DNA from: an uncultured Rhodospirillales bacterium
Lineage (GTDB): Bacteria > Pseudomonadota > Alphaproteobacteria > Rhodospirillales > JABHCV01
Reading direction: 5' to 3'
NCBI GenBank assembly: GCA_938092065.1
Contig: CALKND010000005.1
Location: 62,001-126,000 of the forward strand
DNA: 64,000 nucleotides
The stretch's first letter is position 1, and the number at the start of each line of letters is the position of its first letter. The notes beneath the pieces are model-generated. The model was given only the letters and a program-made list of their open reading frames with translations, ran no database searches and was not told where the DNA came from. Shown piece by piece: positions 27,970 through 38,137 of the stretch. Position numbers and translations under genes: made by a program.

Positions 27970-28569
27970 ATGCGAAAGGCTAGTGTAGAGCGCAGTACTA
28001 ATGAGACGAAAATAATCGCGTCACTAAATCTTGATGGCACTGGAACATACTCAGTATCAACAGGAATAGGCTTCTTAGATCACATGCTTGAGCAGTTGTC
28101 CCGACATAGCTTGATTGATATAGAAGTTAAGGCTGAGGGAGACCTACATATTGATTTTCACCACACAACTGAGGATACAGGCATTGCCATTGGGGAGGCT
28201 TTTTCAAAAGCACTTGGTGATCGCAAGGGGATCGCACGTTTTGGTCAGGCTATGTCACCCATGGATGAAACCCTGACCCGTGTTACCTTGGATGCGTCTA
28301 ATCGTCCTTATTTAGTTTGGCATGTAGACTTTACGCGGGATAAACTCGGTGAAATGGATACAGAGTTATTTAAGGAGTGGTTCCAGGCTTTTGGTCAAGC
28401 TGCTGGTTTGACATTGCATATTGAGTGTCTGTATGGGGTAAACAACCACCATAAAGTTGAGTCCTGCTTCAAAGGTGTAGCCCGTGCATTGCGCCAGGCA
28501 ATTGAGATTGATATGCGTAAGGCCAATGCAGTGCCTTCAACCAAAGGTGTTCTTGGTGGTTCCCTCTAG
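27970..28569 (+). CDS. hisB: imidazoleglycerol-phosphate dehydratase
   Basis: Sixth step of histidine synthesis. From ATG 27970 the product is 199 residues, the usual monofunctional size. It begins [15 protein letters not shown] and contains the metal-binding HDHM-type segments: [41 protein letters not shown] and [24 protein letters not shown]. The frame extends upstream to a TTG with no similarity and is not used here. It opens the his operon. Confidence 0.97.
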   Translation: MRKASVERSTNETKIIASLNLDGTGTYSVSTGIGFLDHMLEQLSRHSLIDIEVKAEGDLHIDFHHTTEDTGIAIGEAFSKALGDRKGIARFGQAMSPMDETLTRVTLDASNRPYLVWHVDFTRDKLGEMDTELFKEWFQAFGQAAGLTLHIECLYGVNNHHKVESCFKGVARALRQAIEIDMRKANAVPSTKGVLGGSL

Positions 28570-28597
28570 ATAAATCTGGTTAAGTAGCACAATAACC

Positions 28598-28996
28598 ATG
28601 AAAACACGCCTATACACAGTGCACTTGTTGGATGATGCCAGCGATGATGGTCTTGTACTAGTTAAAGAAGGTTTTTGCTGGCCTGCCTTTTTTGTTGGTA
28701 TACCTTGGGCCTTATTTCACCGCATGTGGGCAGTAGCGGGAGCTTTTGCAATTTTGCAGATTGCCTTAGTAATAGTGTTTAAAGTCACAAACATAATGGC
28801 AACAGGGCAGGGGGTTGCTTTGTTCGGACTTGCTTTCGCCTTTGGTTTCTTGGCGGACGAACTTAGGCGTAATGCTCTTACGCGGCAGGGCTACAGTCTT
28901 GAAGAAGTGGTACTGGAACAAAATATTGACAGGGCTACTCAACGTTTTCTTGATGCCCGCCCTGAGCTATCGACAAGAATGGCTTCACGTTCATGA
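28598..28996 (+). CDS. DUF2628 membrane protein in the his operon
   Basis: A 132-residue protein with two to three hydrophobic segments ([58 protein letters not shown]). The start of that region, [14 protein letters not shown], is typical of DUF2628 proteins. It lies between hisB and hisH and overlaps the hisH start by 4 bp. Homologues are found in the same place in several Alphaproteobacteria, but no role in histidine synthesis has been shown. Function unknown. Confidence 0.82.
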   Translation: MKTRLYTVHLLDDASDDGLVLVKEGFCWPAFFVGIPWALFHRMWAVAGAFAILQIALVIVFKVTNIMATGQGVALFGLAFAFGFLADELRRNALTRQGYSLEEVVLEQNIDRATQRFLDARPELSTRMASRS

Positions 28997-29637
28997 GTGT
29001 TGTTATTATTGATTATGGCTCTGGCAATTTACAATCTGCTGCTAAAGCTTTTGAACGCGCAATTGCTGAAGCCGGCTTTCCTTTGAATGTTCAGGTTAGC
29101 GCCGATCCTGACCACCTTCGAAATGCATCTCATATTGTTTTGCCGGGTGTTGGCGCTTTTGCTGATTGTAGAGCCGGTCTTTTAGCCATAGATGGTATGG
29201 CCGATGCGTTACATGAATCTGTGCTGGAGAAAGCTAAGCCATTCTTGGGTATTTGCGTTGGTATGCAGTTGATGGGAACGTTGGGTTTGGAGTATGGCAA
29301 GCATTCGGGTTTGAGTTGGATTAATGGAACGGTTCGCGCACTTGATCCAAGCGATAAAAATCTAAAAATTCCACATATGGGTTGGAATGAGCTAGATCTT
29401 AACAATGCTGACCATCCGGTTCTAGACGGTTTGGATAACAGGCCCCACGTTTACTTTGTTCACAGTTATTACTTGGCTTGCGCAAGTTTAGTCGATGTTC
29501 TCGCAACAGTAGATTATGGTGGTCCCATCACAGCTGTGGTTGGCCGTGATAATATGGTTGGCACGCAGTTTCACCCAGAAAAAAGCCAACAAGTGGGCCT
29601 TAAACTAATTAGCAACTTCCTGAAGTGGAACCCATAA
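28993..29637 (+). CDS. hisH: imidazole glycerol phosphate synthase, glutaminase subunit
   Basis: Supplies ammonia from glutamine to HisF. The 214-residue class I amidotransferase has the nucleophile elbow [13 protein letters not shown] (Cys88), the P-loop-like [18 protein letters not shown], the [10 protein letters not shown] oxyanion region and the catalytic His-Glu in [13 protein letters not shown]. It is coupled to the DUF2628 gene and is 5 bp before hisA. Confidence 0.97.
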   Translation: MSVVIIDYGSGNLQSAAKAFERAIAEAGFPLNVQVSADPDHLRNASHIVLPGVGAFADCRAGLLAIDGMADALHESVLEKAKPFLGICVGMQLMGTLGLEYGKHSGLSWINGTVRALDPSDKNLKIPHMGWNELDLNNADHPVLDGLDNRPHVYFVHSYYLACASLVDVLATVDYGGPITAVVGRDNMVGTQFHPEKSQQVGLKLISNFLKWNP

Positions 29638-29642
29638 GAGTA

Positions 29643-30368
29643 ATGATTTTTTTTCCAGCAATTGATCTAAAAGGTGGCCAGTGTGTGCGCTTATTGCGTG
29701 GTGATATGAACAAGGCCACGGTTTTTAATGATGACGCGGGAGCGCAAGGCTGTGCCTTTGAAGCGTCAGGCTGTGAATGGATACATGTGGTTGATTTGAA
29801 CGGTGCTTTTGAAGGAAGGCCGGTAAATGCTACGGCTGTAAGGGCAATTCTAGAAGTGGTCAATATTCCGGTCCAGCTGGGGGGTGGTATTCGCGATATT
29901 GATACTATTGCCTATTGGCTGGAAACAGGTATTGCCCGAGTTATTTTAGGAACTGCTGCCTTAAGAAACCCAGATTTGGTCCAGCATGCTTGCAAGGAAT
30001 TTCCTGGACAGGTCGCTGTTGGTATTGACGCTCAGGATACATTAGTTGCCGTTGAAGGTTGGGCCAAGGTATCTGAAATGCGAGCTTGTGATTTGGCCTT
30101 AAGGTTTGAAGACGCTGGTGTTGCAGCGATCATTTATACAGATATTAATCGTGACGGTGCTATGCAAGGTCCAAATGTAGAAGCGACAAAGGCCTTGGCT
30201 GAAGCGATATCAACGCCAGTTATTGCTTCTGGTGGCGTTTCCTCTATGGCCGATTTGAAAGCCCTGAAAGATGCAGGAGACGATTTGTTTGAAGGTGTTA
30301 TCTCTGGCCGGGCGGTTTATGATGGTGAAATTGATCCTGGCACTGCGACACAATTTCTTAAGGGTTAA
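29643..30368 (+). CDS. hisA: phosphoribosylformimino-AICAR ribotide isomerase
   Basis: Amadori isomerisation of ProFAR in histidine synthesis. From ATG 29643 the TIM barrel is 241 residues: [21 protein letters not shown] has the catalytic Asp8, and [18 protein letters not shown] holds the second acidic residue; [11 protein letters not shown]-type ([12 protein letters not shown]) and VIASGGVSS are the phosphate-binding loops. A longer frame starts 6 codons upstream inside hisH and is not preferred. Confidence 0.97.
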   Translation: MIFFPAIDLKGGQCVRLLRGDMNKATVFNDDAGAQGCAFEASGCEWIHVVDLNGAFEGRPVNATAVRAILEVVNIPVQLGGGIRDIDTIAYWLETGIARVILGTAALRNPDLVQHACKEFPGQVAVGIDAQDTLVAVEGWAKVSEMRACDLALRFEDAGVAAIIYTDINRDGAMQGPNVEATKALAEAISTPVIASGGVSSMADLKALKDAGDDLFEGVISGRAVYDGEIDPGTATQFLKG

Positions 30369-30374
30369 CACAAT

Positions 30375-31154
30375 ATGTTAAAAGCACGCATCATTCCCTG
30401 TCTCGACGTTGAAGCCGGCCGTGTCGTTAAGGGAGTTAACTTCGTTGATCTTGTAGATGCTGGTGATCCTGTGGAACAGGCCCGTGTTTATGACAATGCT
30501 GGAGCTGATGAGCTTACGTTTCTTGATATCACGGCTTCTCATGAATATCGCGATACAATTTTAGATGTTGTTTTAAAGACAGCCGAACAATGCTTTATGC
30601 CTTTAACGGTCGGCGGTGGTGTTCGTACCACAGATGATATTCGTAAGCTGCTACAAGCAGGCGCAGACAAGGTATCCATAAATACTGAGGCAGTTCGTAA
30701 CCCAGAATTTGTGCGGGATGCAGCAGAAAAATTCGGTTCTCAGTGTATTGTTGTTTCTGTCGATGCAAAATCTGTTAGGGAAGACAAATTTGAAATCTTC
30801 ACACACGGGGGTCGAAATGCTACCGGGCTTGATGCAATTGACTGGGCCACGCGCATGACCTCTCTTGGGGCAGGGGAAATTTTACTGACCTCTATGGATC
30901 GGGACGGTACTGGGCTTGGCTTTAATTTACCTCTGACACGAGCCATTTCAGATGCAGTTCAGGTACCAGTTATTGCATCGGGTGGGGTCGGAACACTTGA
31001 GCACATGGTTGAGGGTATTCGTGATGGCCATGCCTCAGCTGTACTCGCCGCCTCGATTTTTCACTTCGGCACCTTTACCATAGAAGAGACAAAGACCTAT
31101 ATGGCGGGTAGTGGAATCCCTGTACGCCTAAACACTGTGAGTGATCAATTATGA
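30375..31154 (+). CDS. hisF: imidazole glycerol phosphate synthase, cyclase subunit
   Basis: Closes the imidazole ring using ammonia from HisH. The 259-residue TIM barrel has [23 protein letters not shown] with catalytic Asp11, the second aspartate in [10 protein letters not shown], and [11 protein letters not shown] and [13 protein letters not shown] phosphate loops. The stop overlaps hisE by 4 bp. Confidence 0.98.
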   Translation: MLKARIIPCLDVEAGRVVKGVNFVDLVDAGDPVEQARVYDNAGADELTFLDITASHEYRDTILDVVLKTAEQCFMPLTVGGGVRTTDDIRKLLQAGADKVSINTEAVRNPEFVRDAAEKFGSQCIVVSVDAKSVREDKFEIFTHGGRNATGLDAIDWATRMTSLGAGEILLTSMDRDGTGLGFNLPLTRAISDAVQVPVIASGGVGTLEHMVEGIRDGHASAVLAASIFHFGTFTIEETKTYMAGSGIPVRLNTVSDQL

Positions 31155-31489
31155 ACGCAAAAAAAATTAATAGTGAAGTACTGGAGAGATTGTTTGAAAC
31201 CATTAAGGGCCGTCATAGCGAAAGTCCGGACACATCCTATACGGCTAATTTGTTTTCTAAAGGCCGTGGTAAAATTTCCTGTAAATTGGTCGAGGAGGCG
31301 ACTGAAACCATTGTTGCTGCTCTATACGAAGGCGACGACAAGGTCATAAGCGAAAGCGCCGATCTGCTATTTCATCTGTTGGTCCTATGGGCAGATGTAG
31401 GGGTTGAACCTACCCATGTGTGGAAGGAGCTTGTTCGCCGCGAGGGAACCTCTGGTATTGATGAAAAAGCTGCCCGAAAGAGAAAGTAA
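31151..31489 (+). CDS. hisE: phosphoribosyl-ATP pyrophosphatase
   Basis: Second step of histidine synthesis, hydrolysing phosphoribosyl-ATP. The 112-residue stand-alone HisE has [30 protein letters not shown] and the acidic [16 protein letters not shown], matching the alpha-helical NTP pyrophosphatase fold. It is coupled to hisF. hisG, hisD, hisC and hisI are not in this window. Confidence 0.95.
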   Translation: MNAKKINSEVLERLFETIKGRHSESPDTSYTANLFSKGRGKISCKLVEEATETIVAALYEGDDKVISESADLLFHLLVLWADVGVEPTHVWKELVRREGTSGIDEKAARKRK

Positions 31490-31506
31490 ATATAAGGTAA
31501 AGCTGA

Positions 31507-31875
31507 ATGGTTTATGACAAACAAAACATCTTCGCCAAAATTCTCAGGGGTGAGATTCCTTGTGATAAAATTTACGAAGATGAATATGCCCTAGCCTTTC
31601 GCGATATTAATCCCCAAGCTCCTGTGCATGTGTTAGTGATACCAAAGGGCTCATATATAGATATTAATGACTTTTCAGCAAAAGCATCGGATGTGGAAAT
31701 CGCTGGATATACTCGTGCAGTTGGGCAAGTCGCAGGCAAACTAGGCATTGTTGACCAAGGTTTTCGCACCCTTGCGAACAATGGTCCTGATGCCCATCAG
31801 GAAGTACCACATTACCATACTCATATTCTTGCAGGGCGTAGGTTGGGGCAAATCATAAAAAGCTTTAGAGAGTAA
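31507..31875 (+). CDS. hinT: HIT family nucleoside phosphoramidase (HinT)
   Basis: Small purine-nucleotide hydrolase of the histidine-triad family. The 122-residue product has IFAKILRGEIPCDKIYEDE and the triad PHYHTHILAGR (His102, His104, His106). It is 17 bp after hisE, an arrangement common in Alphaproteobacteria, and likely ends the his transcript. It converges with gshB. Confidence 0.94.
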   Translation: MVYDKQNIFAKILRGEIPCDKIYEDEYALAFRDINPQAPVHVLVIPKGSYIDINDFSAKASDVEIAGYTRAVGQVAGKLGIVDQGFRTLANNGPDAHQEVPHYHTHILAGRRLGQIIKSFRE

Positions 31876-31943
31876 GTCACTTTGTTTGTACTTCTACTGA
31901 TAATTAAGGACAAATAGGCAATTGTGGATAATTACTTTTGTTT

Positions 31944-32891
31944 TTACGGTAATTTTGCTTCAATAGCGTCCCATAATTGACTCTCTAGTTTGACGTTATT
32001 GAAGCGGTTTATTTCCTGTAGGCCAGTTGGCGAGGTAACATTTATTTCAGTTAAATAGTCTCCGATAACATCAATGCCAGTAAAAACTAGTCCGCGACTT
32101 TTCAGTTCTGGGCCTATGATTTCACAAATTTCAAGGTCACGATTCGTCAAAGAGGTTTGAAGCGGAGTACCCCCCGTATGCATGTTTGCGCGCACATCAC
32201 CTTCAGGTGGTATACGGTTGATCGCCCCAGCTGCACTCCCGTCTATCAGAATGATACGTTTGTCACCTCTTCTGACATCAGTCAGATAGGTCTGCACCAT
32301 GAGCTGTTCGTTTGAGCGTTCGGCAAACATCTCAAGCAGAGCACTAAAATTATCATCACTCGGAGGCACATGGAAAACCCCGGCACCCCCATTTCCATAA
32401 AGTGGTTTGATGATGATATCTTCGTACTCATCTCGGAAATCCTTGATTGTCTCTACATCACTTGTGATAAGCGTAGGCGGCATCAGGCCTGGAAAAAGGG
32501 TTGCAAAAAGTTTTTCAGGTGCGTTGCGAACAGAGGCTGGATCATTAACTACCAGAGTATTTGGATGAATGTGATCCAACAGATGGGTAGCAGTAATGTA
32601 ACTCATATCAAATGGAGGGTCTTGGCGCATAAGAACCACATCGGTCTCACTTAGATTAATTATTTGAGCCTCACCAAAATTAAAGTGATTTCCTTGCTCC
32701 CGATAAAGGGTCATGGTACGCGCTCGAGCTGTTACAATCCCATCGATGAAGGCTAAGTTTTTAGGCTGATAGTGATAGACGGTATAGCCGCGTTCTTGTG
32801 CCTCTAGTGCTAAAACGAAAGAGCTGTCTGTGCTAATGTCAATGTACTCGATGGGATCCATCTGGATGGCTACTTTTTTTGATTTGGTCAT
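31944..32891 (-). CDS. gshB: glutathione synthetase
   Basis: ATP-grasp ligase that joins glycine to gamma-glutamylcysteine. The 315-residue product has KKVAIQMDPIEYIDISTDSSFVLALEAQERGY, TDVVLMRQDPPFDMSYITATHLLD, DIIIKPLYGNGGAGVF (ATP loop), and LVFTGIDVIGDYLTEINVTSPTGLQEI with the metal-binding acidic residues. It lies 14 bp after the SirB1-like gene. Confidence 0.97.
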   Translation of the reverse strand: MTKSKKVAIQMDPIEYIDISTDSSFVLALEAQERGYTVYHYQPKNLAFIDGIVTARARTMTLYREQGNHFNFGEAQIINLSETDVVLMRQDPPFDMSYITATHLLDHIHPNTLVVNDPASVRNAPEKLFATLFPGLMPPTLITSDVETIKDFRDEYEDIIIKPLYGNGGAGVFHVPPSDDNFSALLEMFAERSNEQLMVQTYLTDVRRGDKRIILIDGSAAGAINRIPPEGDVRANMHTGGTPLQTSLTNRDLEICEIIGPELKSRGLVFTGIDVIGDYLTEINVTSPTGLQEINRFNNVKLESQLWDAIEAKLP

Positions 32892-32905
32892 TTGAGAAGT
32901 ATAAC

Positions 32906-33754
32906 CTAATTCAAGCGTTCACGTAGTTCTTGTAATAAAATAGAAGTTCGGTAGCGCGATGCATCAGCCCCAGCGTGGCTTAAAAACTCCTCAAGTGCTG
33001 CGACCGCTTCTTTAACCCTGTCGAGTCGGGCGTTTAAAATTCCGGCCTCACGCCATAGGGCTGGATTTTTCGGCGCAATAAGTAGCAGGGTATCAACAAC
33101 ATCAAGCGCTTGCTCAAGATGATCCGATCGTAAATGCAAAACTTTGGCGTTGCGCTGTGACCGTAAAATAATTTCACGGTTTGTCATGAGCTGCGTGTGT
33201 TCTGGTGTAATTTCAACGTGAGGGCCCGATACTGCTTTATAAAGGCCGCGTAAATCAAATGGCTCAAGAATTTGCCCACCACAGAAAGGATCAAGTATCC
33301 TGCGTTCGCCTGAAAATTCTATGCGTATTAAAAACCGTGGGGGAAAGTCTAACCCATCCATGGTCCACCCTAAAGCACGCGCTACATGAAGATAAATAAT
33401 ACCAAGGAGTGTTGGTAGGCCGTTACGACGGTCGATGACCCGCATCAGGTTGGTGCACTCAAAATTTTCATAAGCGTCATCACTGCCACCATAGCCATAG
33501 CGTTTTGCAATTATTTGTTGCAAAGCTTCTATACGGATTAGCATACCGTTTGTTTTGCTGTCTGCGTCTTTCCCCGCGTAGGCGGCAACATCGTAAGTTA
33601 ATTTTTCTAGATGGCGCTCATACACCTTGGCATCAATTCCTGGCCGTTCTGCCCCGGCCAATATTAGTGCGGTCTCACTGAGACCTAATTCATTATCTTC
33701 AAGCATACCAATGGAACTTAAGCGTCGGCAAAGTTCTGGAGAAGATCTTATCAA
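32906..33754 (-). CDS. SirB1 family protein (transglutaminase-like plus TPR)
   Basis: A 282-residue protein with the SirB1 N-terminal transglutaminase-like domain (MLIRIEALQQIIAKRYGYGGSDDAYENFECTNLMRVIDRRNGLPTLLGIIYLHVARALGWTMDGLDFPPRFLIRIE) and a C-terminal tetratricopeptide-like stretch. The family is widespread, but its biochemical role is unclear. The start is a TTG directly after the BON gene stop; GGGGGAG about 5 nt upstream supports it. It precedes gshB in the same direction. Confidence 0.85.
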   Translation of the reverse strand: MIRSSPELCRRLSSIGMLEDNELGLSETALILAGAERPGIDAKVYERHLEKLTYDVAAYAGKDADSKTNGMLIRIEALQQIIAKRYGYGGSDDAYENFECTNLMRVIDRRNGLPTLLGIIYLHVARALGWTMDGLDFPPRFLIRIEFSGERRILDPFCGGQILEPFDLRGLYKAVSGPHVEITPEHTQLMTNREIILRSQRNAKVLHLRSDHLEQALDVVDTLLLIAPKNPALWREAGILNARLDRVKEAVAALEEFLSHAGADASRYRTSILLQELRERLN

Positions 33755-34363
33755 CTAGTCTCCCCCAATGGCTTTGGCCTGAGGTTCCTTGACCCGTACG
33801 TGTGAAATTATTCTCTTTACGTAAGAGATGTTTTGCGCAAGGTCAATAACACGGTTTAATTCAGCCTGGTCTTGCGCAATGCCAAGCAGAAATACTACGC
33901 CCTGTATAGTTTCGATTGCATAATTAACAGCTAGAATTTCTTTGTCGAAGGTGAGACGGGATTTAAGTTCAGTCGTAATGGCTGTGTCACGGGCGATTTC
34001 TATAAAGGTTGGCGTGTTGCCAACGACAATCTCGTTCATAACATCCTTAACACCGTTGACTTTCCATGCTAACCCAACTGCTACAGCACGCTCTTCTTCA
34101 GTTTTAGCTATTCCCGTTAAAAGTACTCGGCTTTCATAAACTTCAATACTCATGTGCTTAGCCATTAATTTGTCTGTATCAATCCAGTTTTTAAAAATTT
34201 TCGCTTCGATAGCGGTATCACGAGCAAGGCCCTTGATGCCGCGCTCTTGATAAGCAGCAACTCCAGTCGAAGCTCCAGCGCTGACTGCAACAGACAATGG
34301 ATCACAAGCGGAAAGGTTTAAAAATATAAATAGTAACGTTAAAATTCTGGAGATTATAATCAT
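33755..34363 (-). CDS. BON-domain lipoprotein
   Basis: A 202-residue periplasmic lipoprotein with a signal peptide and lipobox LNLSAC (Cys20 from this start), then two BON domains (about 55-120 and 125-195), resembling OsmY/DolP-type proteins that bind phospholipid or support outer-membrane integrity. The TTG 9 codons upstream is also in frame; ATG 34363 gives a cleaner signal peptide. The stop abuts the SirB1 TTG start. Confidence 0.85.
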   Translation of the reverse strand: MIIISRILTLLFIFLNLSACDPLSVAVSAGASTGVAAYQERGIKGLARDTAIEAKIFKNWIDTDKLMAKHMSIEVYESRVLLTGIAKTEEERAVAVGLAWKVNGVKDVMNEIVVGNTPTFIEIARDTAITTELKSRLTFDKEILAVNYAIETIQGVVFLLGIAQDQAELNRVIDLAQNISYVKRIISHVRVKEPQAKAIGGD

Positions 34364-34548
34364 CGTAACAGTATTAAAGATTGCAGCCAATCTGACAAAG
34401 TTTTTTTACTCAACAAGCACAGCGCACACGAGTTCCCTGAGCTAGTGTCGTTCGACCAAATTAGCAGTTATGGTTTTAAATTTGTTTATCAACGGACGAT
34501 AAACTTAGAACAACTCTAAAAAATTATTTATCTTTGAACACCTTGATA

Positions 34549-35532
34549 TTATTTAAATTGGATTTTCAATTCAAGGGCGCGGGTATAAACGTCTCTTTTT
34601 GATGCCCCTGTTTCTTTGACTACAGCGCTTACTGCATCTTTCAGGGATGATATTGCCAGGACCTTTTTCAACAAGCGATCAATATCTTGTTTAGGCGTCG
34701 CCATTTCGTTGGTAGTGGGTGGCGAGATGACGATTGTGACTTCACCCTTGGGCATTCCGTTCAGCGTGTAATGATCACTAAGTTCCTGTAGTGACCCTTT
34801 TCTGATTTCCTCAAATTTTTTTGTCAGTTCCCGCCCTATAGCTGCGTCTCTTGGGCCAAAGATATGGGCCATATTGTTAAGTGATTTTACTAGGCGTTTT
34901 GGGTTTTCAAGAAATATTAAGGTAGCTTGAACAAATTTAAGATTTTCAAAAAAACTCAAGCTTTTCCCCGCCTTATTGGGAGGAAACCCAGCAAATAGAA
35001 ATCTGTCTGTTGGCAATCCTGCCAAAACTAGTGAGGTTAAAACAGATGACGCGCCCGGTAAGTGGGTCGCATAAATTTTTTCACGGGCGCAGGCTTGGAC
35101 TAGGCGAAAGCCTGGGTCTGAAATTAGCGGTGTTCCTGCATCCGATACAAGCGCAACAATTTCTCCACGCTTAAGGCGATTAATGATCTTGGGTCCCGCA
35201 AGCTCAGAATTGTGCTCATGATAGGCCATCAGGGGTCGGGTAATATGATGAATAGCCAGAAGCTTCGAGGTGACACGGGTGTCTTCACAAACGATAACGT
35301 CAGCTATGCGTAATGTATCTAGGGCGCGTAGAGAAATATCTCGGGCATTTCCAATGGGTGTGGCAATAATATATAAGCCTGGCTTAAGTTCATTATTCTG
35401 GGGTACAGGTTTACTTGCGTTGATGCTAAGGCTAGTCTTATCAGAACTGTTGTCACTAGAAGGCTGTGAGTGATTGGATGAATGCTTCAAAAGCTTTGAC
35501 TTTCGCCTTGGTTCGCCTCTGGGCTTGCTCAT
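34549..35532 (-). CDS. rsmI: 16S rRNA (cytidine-2'-O)-methyltransferase RsmI
   Basis: Methylates the ribose of C1402 in 16S rRNA. The catalytic SAM domain starts near residue 52 with LYIIATPIGNARDISLRALDTL, then CEDTRVTSK, LVSDAGTPLISDPGF, GLPTDRFLFAGFPP and TLIFLENPKRLV. The first 50 residues are a Lys/Ser/Pro-rich extension not usual in the family. No in-frame start lies within the extension; the ATG has a GGA about 8 nt upstream. It overlaps the divergent LppC-like gene by 67 bp. Confidence 0.93.
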   Translation of the reverse strand: MSKPRGEPRRKSKLLKHSSNHSQPSSDNSSDKTSLSINASKPVPQNNELKPGLYIIATPIGNARDISLRALDTLRIADVIVCEDTRVTSKLLAIHHITRPLMAYHEHNSELAGPKIINRLKRGEIVALVSDAGTPLISDPGFRLVQACAREKIYATHLPGASSVLTSLVLAGLPTDRFLFAGFPPNKAGKSLSFFENLKFVQATLIFLENPKRLVKSLNNMAHIFGPRDAAIGRELTKKFEEIRKGSLQELSDHYTLNGMPKGEVTIVISPPTTNEMATPKQDIDRLLKKVLAISSLKDAVSAVVKETGASKRDVYTRALELKIQFK

Positions 35533-36992
35533 TCAAGAGGTCCATTTCATATACAAATATAACTATAGCTCTATTAACTCTTACTGCTTGTGACTCTTCA
35601 CAACTAACATCTATTATACAAGGTTCCAACGTTCCCGTCGTAGCCAAAACTAGTGCAGACGTAAATGAGCAAAATCGATCTAGAGCGGCGTTTCCACCAA
35701 TAACAACACCCACACCCACTCAAACACCTACAGATAAAACATCAGCTCATTACGGGCAGCAGGGGGAAAAACCTTCTCTAATTCCTTATTTAACAGGACA
35801 AAAACCACCACAAAATCAGGTTAACCCAATTATGCGGCTGCCAATTGCCCCACAGTTGACCTTATCTACTGTCCGCATTGGCTTATTGATTCCCTTGAGC
35901 GGCCCAAATGAAAAACTTGGGAGATCTTTGCTAAATGCAGCTCAGATGGCGTTATTTGATTTTTCCGATTCCCACTTCGAGCTACTTATTTTCGATACCC
36001 TTGGAACGTCTGAAGGTGCTCTGGAAGCCGCTCGTTTTGCAATTGAAGATGGGGTTTCTGTGATTTTGGGCCCTCTGCTTGGAACTTCAATAAGTGCTAT
36101 TGCTCCTGTGTCTCAGGCTGCTAATGTTAAGGTAATTGGTTTTTCGAGTGACCGGACGGTGACTGGGGAGGGTATTTATACCATGGGGTTTTTTCCAGAA
36201 AATGAGGTCAAACGGGTTGTTGATTTCGCCGTTAAAAAAGGAAAAAAGCGCTTTGCTGCTATTGCGCCTAGTGGTCTTTATGGGCATGCAGTCGTTGAGG
36301 CCTTGCGCTATACGGTCACTAAACTTGGCGCTGAAGTTGATCAAATTTTGTTCTATGATACTGATGCTAAGGATTTTTCAGACATTGTTCGCGAGTTGGC
36401 TAACTACGATATTCGTCGTCAGGCCCTACTTGATCAACGCTCTGAACTAAAAGAGCGTGAAGATGACATTGCAAAAAAAGCATTGAAGCGTCTAGAAAAA
36501 ATGCAAACCTTAGGTGAAGTGCCATTTGATACATTATTGCTTGCTGGTGGGGGTGAACAACTTTTCGCGATTGCCGCTTTGCTACCATTTTATGATATAG
36601 ACCCTAAAAAGGTTAGGGTTCTTGGTACCGGTCAATGGGACATGTCGGATTTGGGTGTTGAGCCTGCCTTGAGAGGGGGCTGGCACGCTGGACCACCACC
36701 AGAGGCCCGCGCAGACTTCGTCAAACATTATAAAAATATTTATGGCGTTAATCCGCACCGGCTTTCTACGCTGGCCTATGATGCAACGGCTTTAGTTGCC
36801 GTAATGGCACGTGGTGAAGGTGGGGCAGATTTTTCCAATGAAGATTTGACAGCTAAAAGTGGATTTTGGGGTAGCGATGGTCTTTTTCGATTTCTTAATG
36901 ATGGTACGGTCCAACGTGGCCTTGCAGTGTTGCAGGTGGAAGCGCGATCAATTAAAGTCATTAGCTCATCACCGCAAGCCTTCAATGATTAG
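35466..36992 (+). CDS. penicillin-binding protein activator, LpoA/LppC-like lipoprotein
   Basis: A 508-residue lipoprotein with signal and lipobox LTLTAC (Cys42 from the GTG at 35466), a Pro/Thr-rich linker, then a periplasmic-binding-protein-like domain from about residue 135 (VRIGLLIPLSGPNEKLGRSLLNAAQMALFD; PLLGTSISAIAP; VLGTGQWDMS; RLSTLAYDATALVAVMA). LpoA proteins activate peptidoglycan synthases. The true start is uncertain: the GTG overlaps rsmI, and no better start with a ribosome site precedes the signal peptide. Confidence 0.85.
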   Translation: MSDWMNASKALTFALVRLWACSFKRSISYTNITIALLTLTACDSSQLTSIIQGSNVPVVAKTSADVNEQNRSRAAFPPITTPTPTQTPTDKTSAHYGQQGEKPSLIPYLTGQKPPQNQVNPIMRLPIAPQLTLSTVRIGLLIPLSGPNEKLGRSLLNAAQMALFDFSDSHFELLIFDTLGTSEGALEAARFAIEDGVSVILGPLLGTSISAIAPVSQAANVKVIGFSSDRTVTGEGIYTMGFFPENEVKRVVDFAVKKGKKRFAAIAPSGLYGHAVVEALRYTVTKLGAEVDQILFYDTDAKDFSDIVRELANYDIRRQALLDQRSELKEREDDIAKKALKRLEKMQTLGEVPFDTLLLAGGGEQLFAIAALLPFYDIDPKKVRVLGTGQWDMSDLGVEPALRGGWHAGPPPEARADFVKHYKNIYGVNPHRLSTLAYDATALVAVMARGEGGADFSNEDLTAKSGFWGSDGLFRFLNDGTVQRGLAVLQVEARSIKVISSSPQAFND

Positions 36993-37015
36993 TTCATTCT
37001 TTTTAGTACATAAAT

Positions 37016-38137
37016 TTAAATGCTTAGAAGTTCACTAATAACACTATTTAGGCATAATTGACCTGTATCAGTAGTTCTTAACATTCCTTTTTCCATGATC
37101 AAAAACCCTCCTTTTTCCATGCGAACGAGGGCCTCATTGTTGAGAAAGCTATCAAATCTACGAACTTCAATGCCTTCGCCTAAGCGAAGTCCAGTCATGA
37201 TTATTTCCTCAGCCCGTTCATTAGACTTTAAACGGGTTCGTTTGGCTGTTGCATGGCCTTCATTTTCGACTTTTTTAAGCCAACGCGCAGGGTTATAAAT
37301 TTGATAGAGAGCGTCCGTCTCTGAGTCCTTAGACATCCGTCCATGGGCACCAGGGCCAACACCAATATAGTCACCACCACGCCAAATTGAAACGTTGTGT
37401 TGGCACTCCTCGCCTAGGCGGGCATAGTTTGAAATTTCATAGTGGTTTAAACCAGCCTGGGCGGTTAATTCATGTGTTAATGTATATAAGTTGGCCCCAG
37501 TTTCCGAATCTGCCTCTCTAACTTTGTCCGCAAAGAACTGTGTTCCCGCCTCAATGCTTAATTGATATAGGGATAAATGGTTGGCAGCCATGCTAATCGC
37601 TTTATTTAATTCATTCTTCCACATTTTATTAGATTGCTCTGGAAGGCCATAAATTAGGTCGAAAGAGTACCGCTCAAAATTTTCATTAGCCAGTTCGATC
37701 GCAGCTGTAGCCTGTTTGGCAGAATGCTCTCTTCCGAGGAATTTTAATGACTTATTTGAAAAACTTTGCACACCAAGAGAGAGCCTGTTAACACCAGCTG
37801 CTGCAAAATCTTTGAGTTTGCTGGCGTCAACAGACGATGGATTGGCTTCAAGGCTGATCTCCGTATATTTTGGGTTGGGCCAATAGTGTCTTGCAGCTTC
37901 GATCAGAGCTGCCGTTGTCTCAGGTGCCATGGTTGAAGGCGTACCGCCACCAAAAAAAATACTTACAAGTTGCCTACCAACAGATTTGTTCGCAAAATGA
38001 TCCAATTCAGCTAGCAAAGCTCGCCGCCACCGGACTTCATCAATAGGCTTTTCAGAAACATGGCTGTTAAAGTCACAATAAGGACATTTAGACATGCAAA
38101 ATGGCCAATGGATGTATAGGGAAAGAGCACTACTCAT
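37016..38137 (-). CDS. hemW: radical SAM haem chaperone HemW
   Basis: A 373-residue radical-SAM family protein once annotated as an oxygen-independent coproporphyrinogen oxidase; HemW is a haem chaperone. The [4Fe-4S] ligands are in [14 protein letters not shown] (Cys14, 18, 21), with [10 protein letters not shown] following. The His-containing C-terminal [21 protein letters not shown] is the HemW haem-binding type motif. True HemN has an extra N-terminal part missing here. The start overlaps the rdgB stop by 4 bp. Confidence 0.93.
   Translation of the reverse strand: MSSALSLYIHWPFCMSKCPYCDFNSHVSEKPIDEVRWRRALLAELDHFANKSVGRQLVSIFFGGGTPSTMAPETTAALIEAARHYWPNPKYTEISLEANPSSVDASKLKDFAAAGVNRLSLGVQSFSNKSLKFLGREHSAKQATAAIELANENFERYSFDLIYGLPEQSNKMWKNELNKAISMAANHLSLYQLSIEAGTQFFADKVREADSETGANLYTLTHELTAQAGLNHYEISNYARLGEECQHNVSIWRGGDYIGVGPGAHGRMSKDSETDALYQIYNPARWLKKVENEGHATAKRTRLKSNERAEEIIMTGLRLGEGIEVRRFDSFLNNEALVRMEKGGFLIMEKGMLRTTDTGQLCLNSVISELLSI

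Noticed and set aside
31923-31931. Perfect DnaA box TGTGGATAA between hinT and gshB
   Set aside because: One isolated 9-mer is expected about once in two such windows by chance, and there is no box cluster or AT-rich opening region around it.
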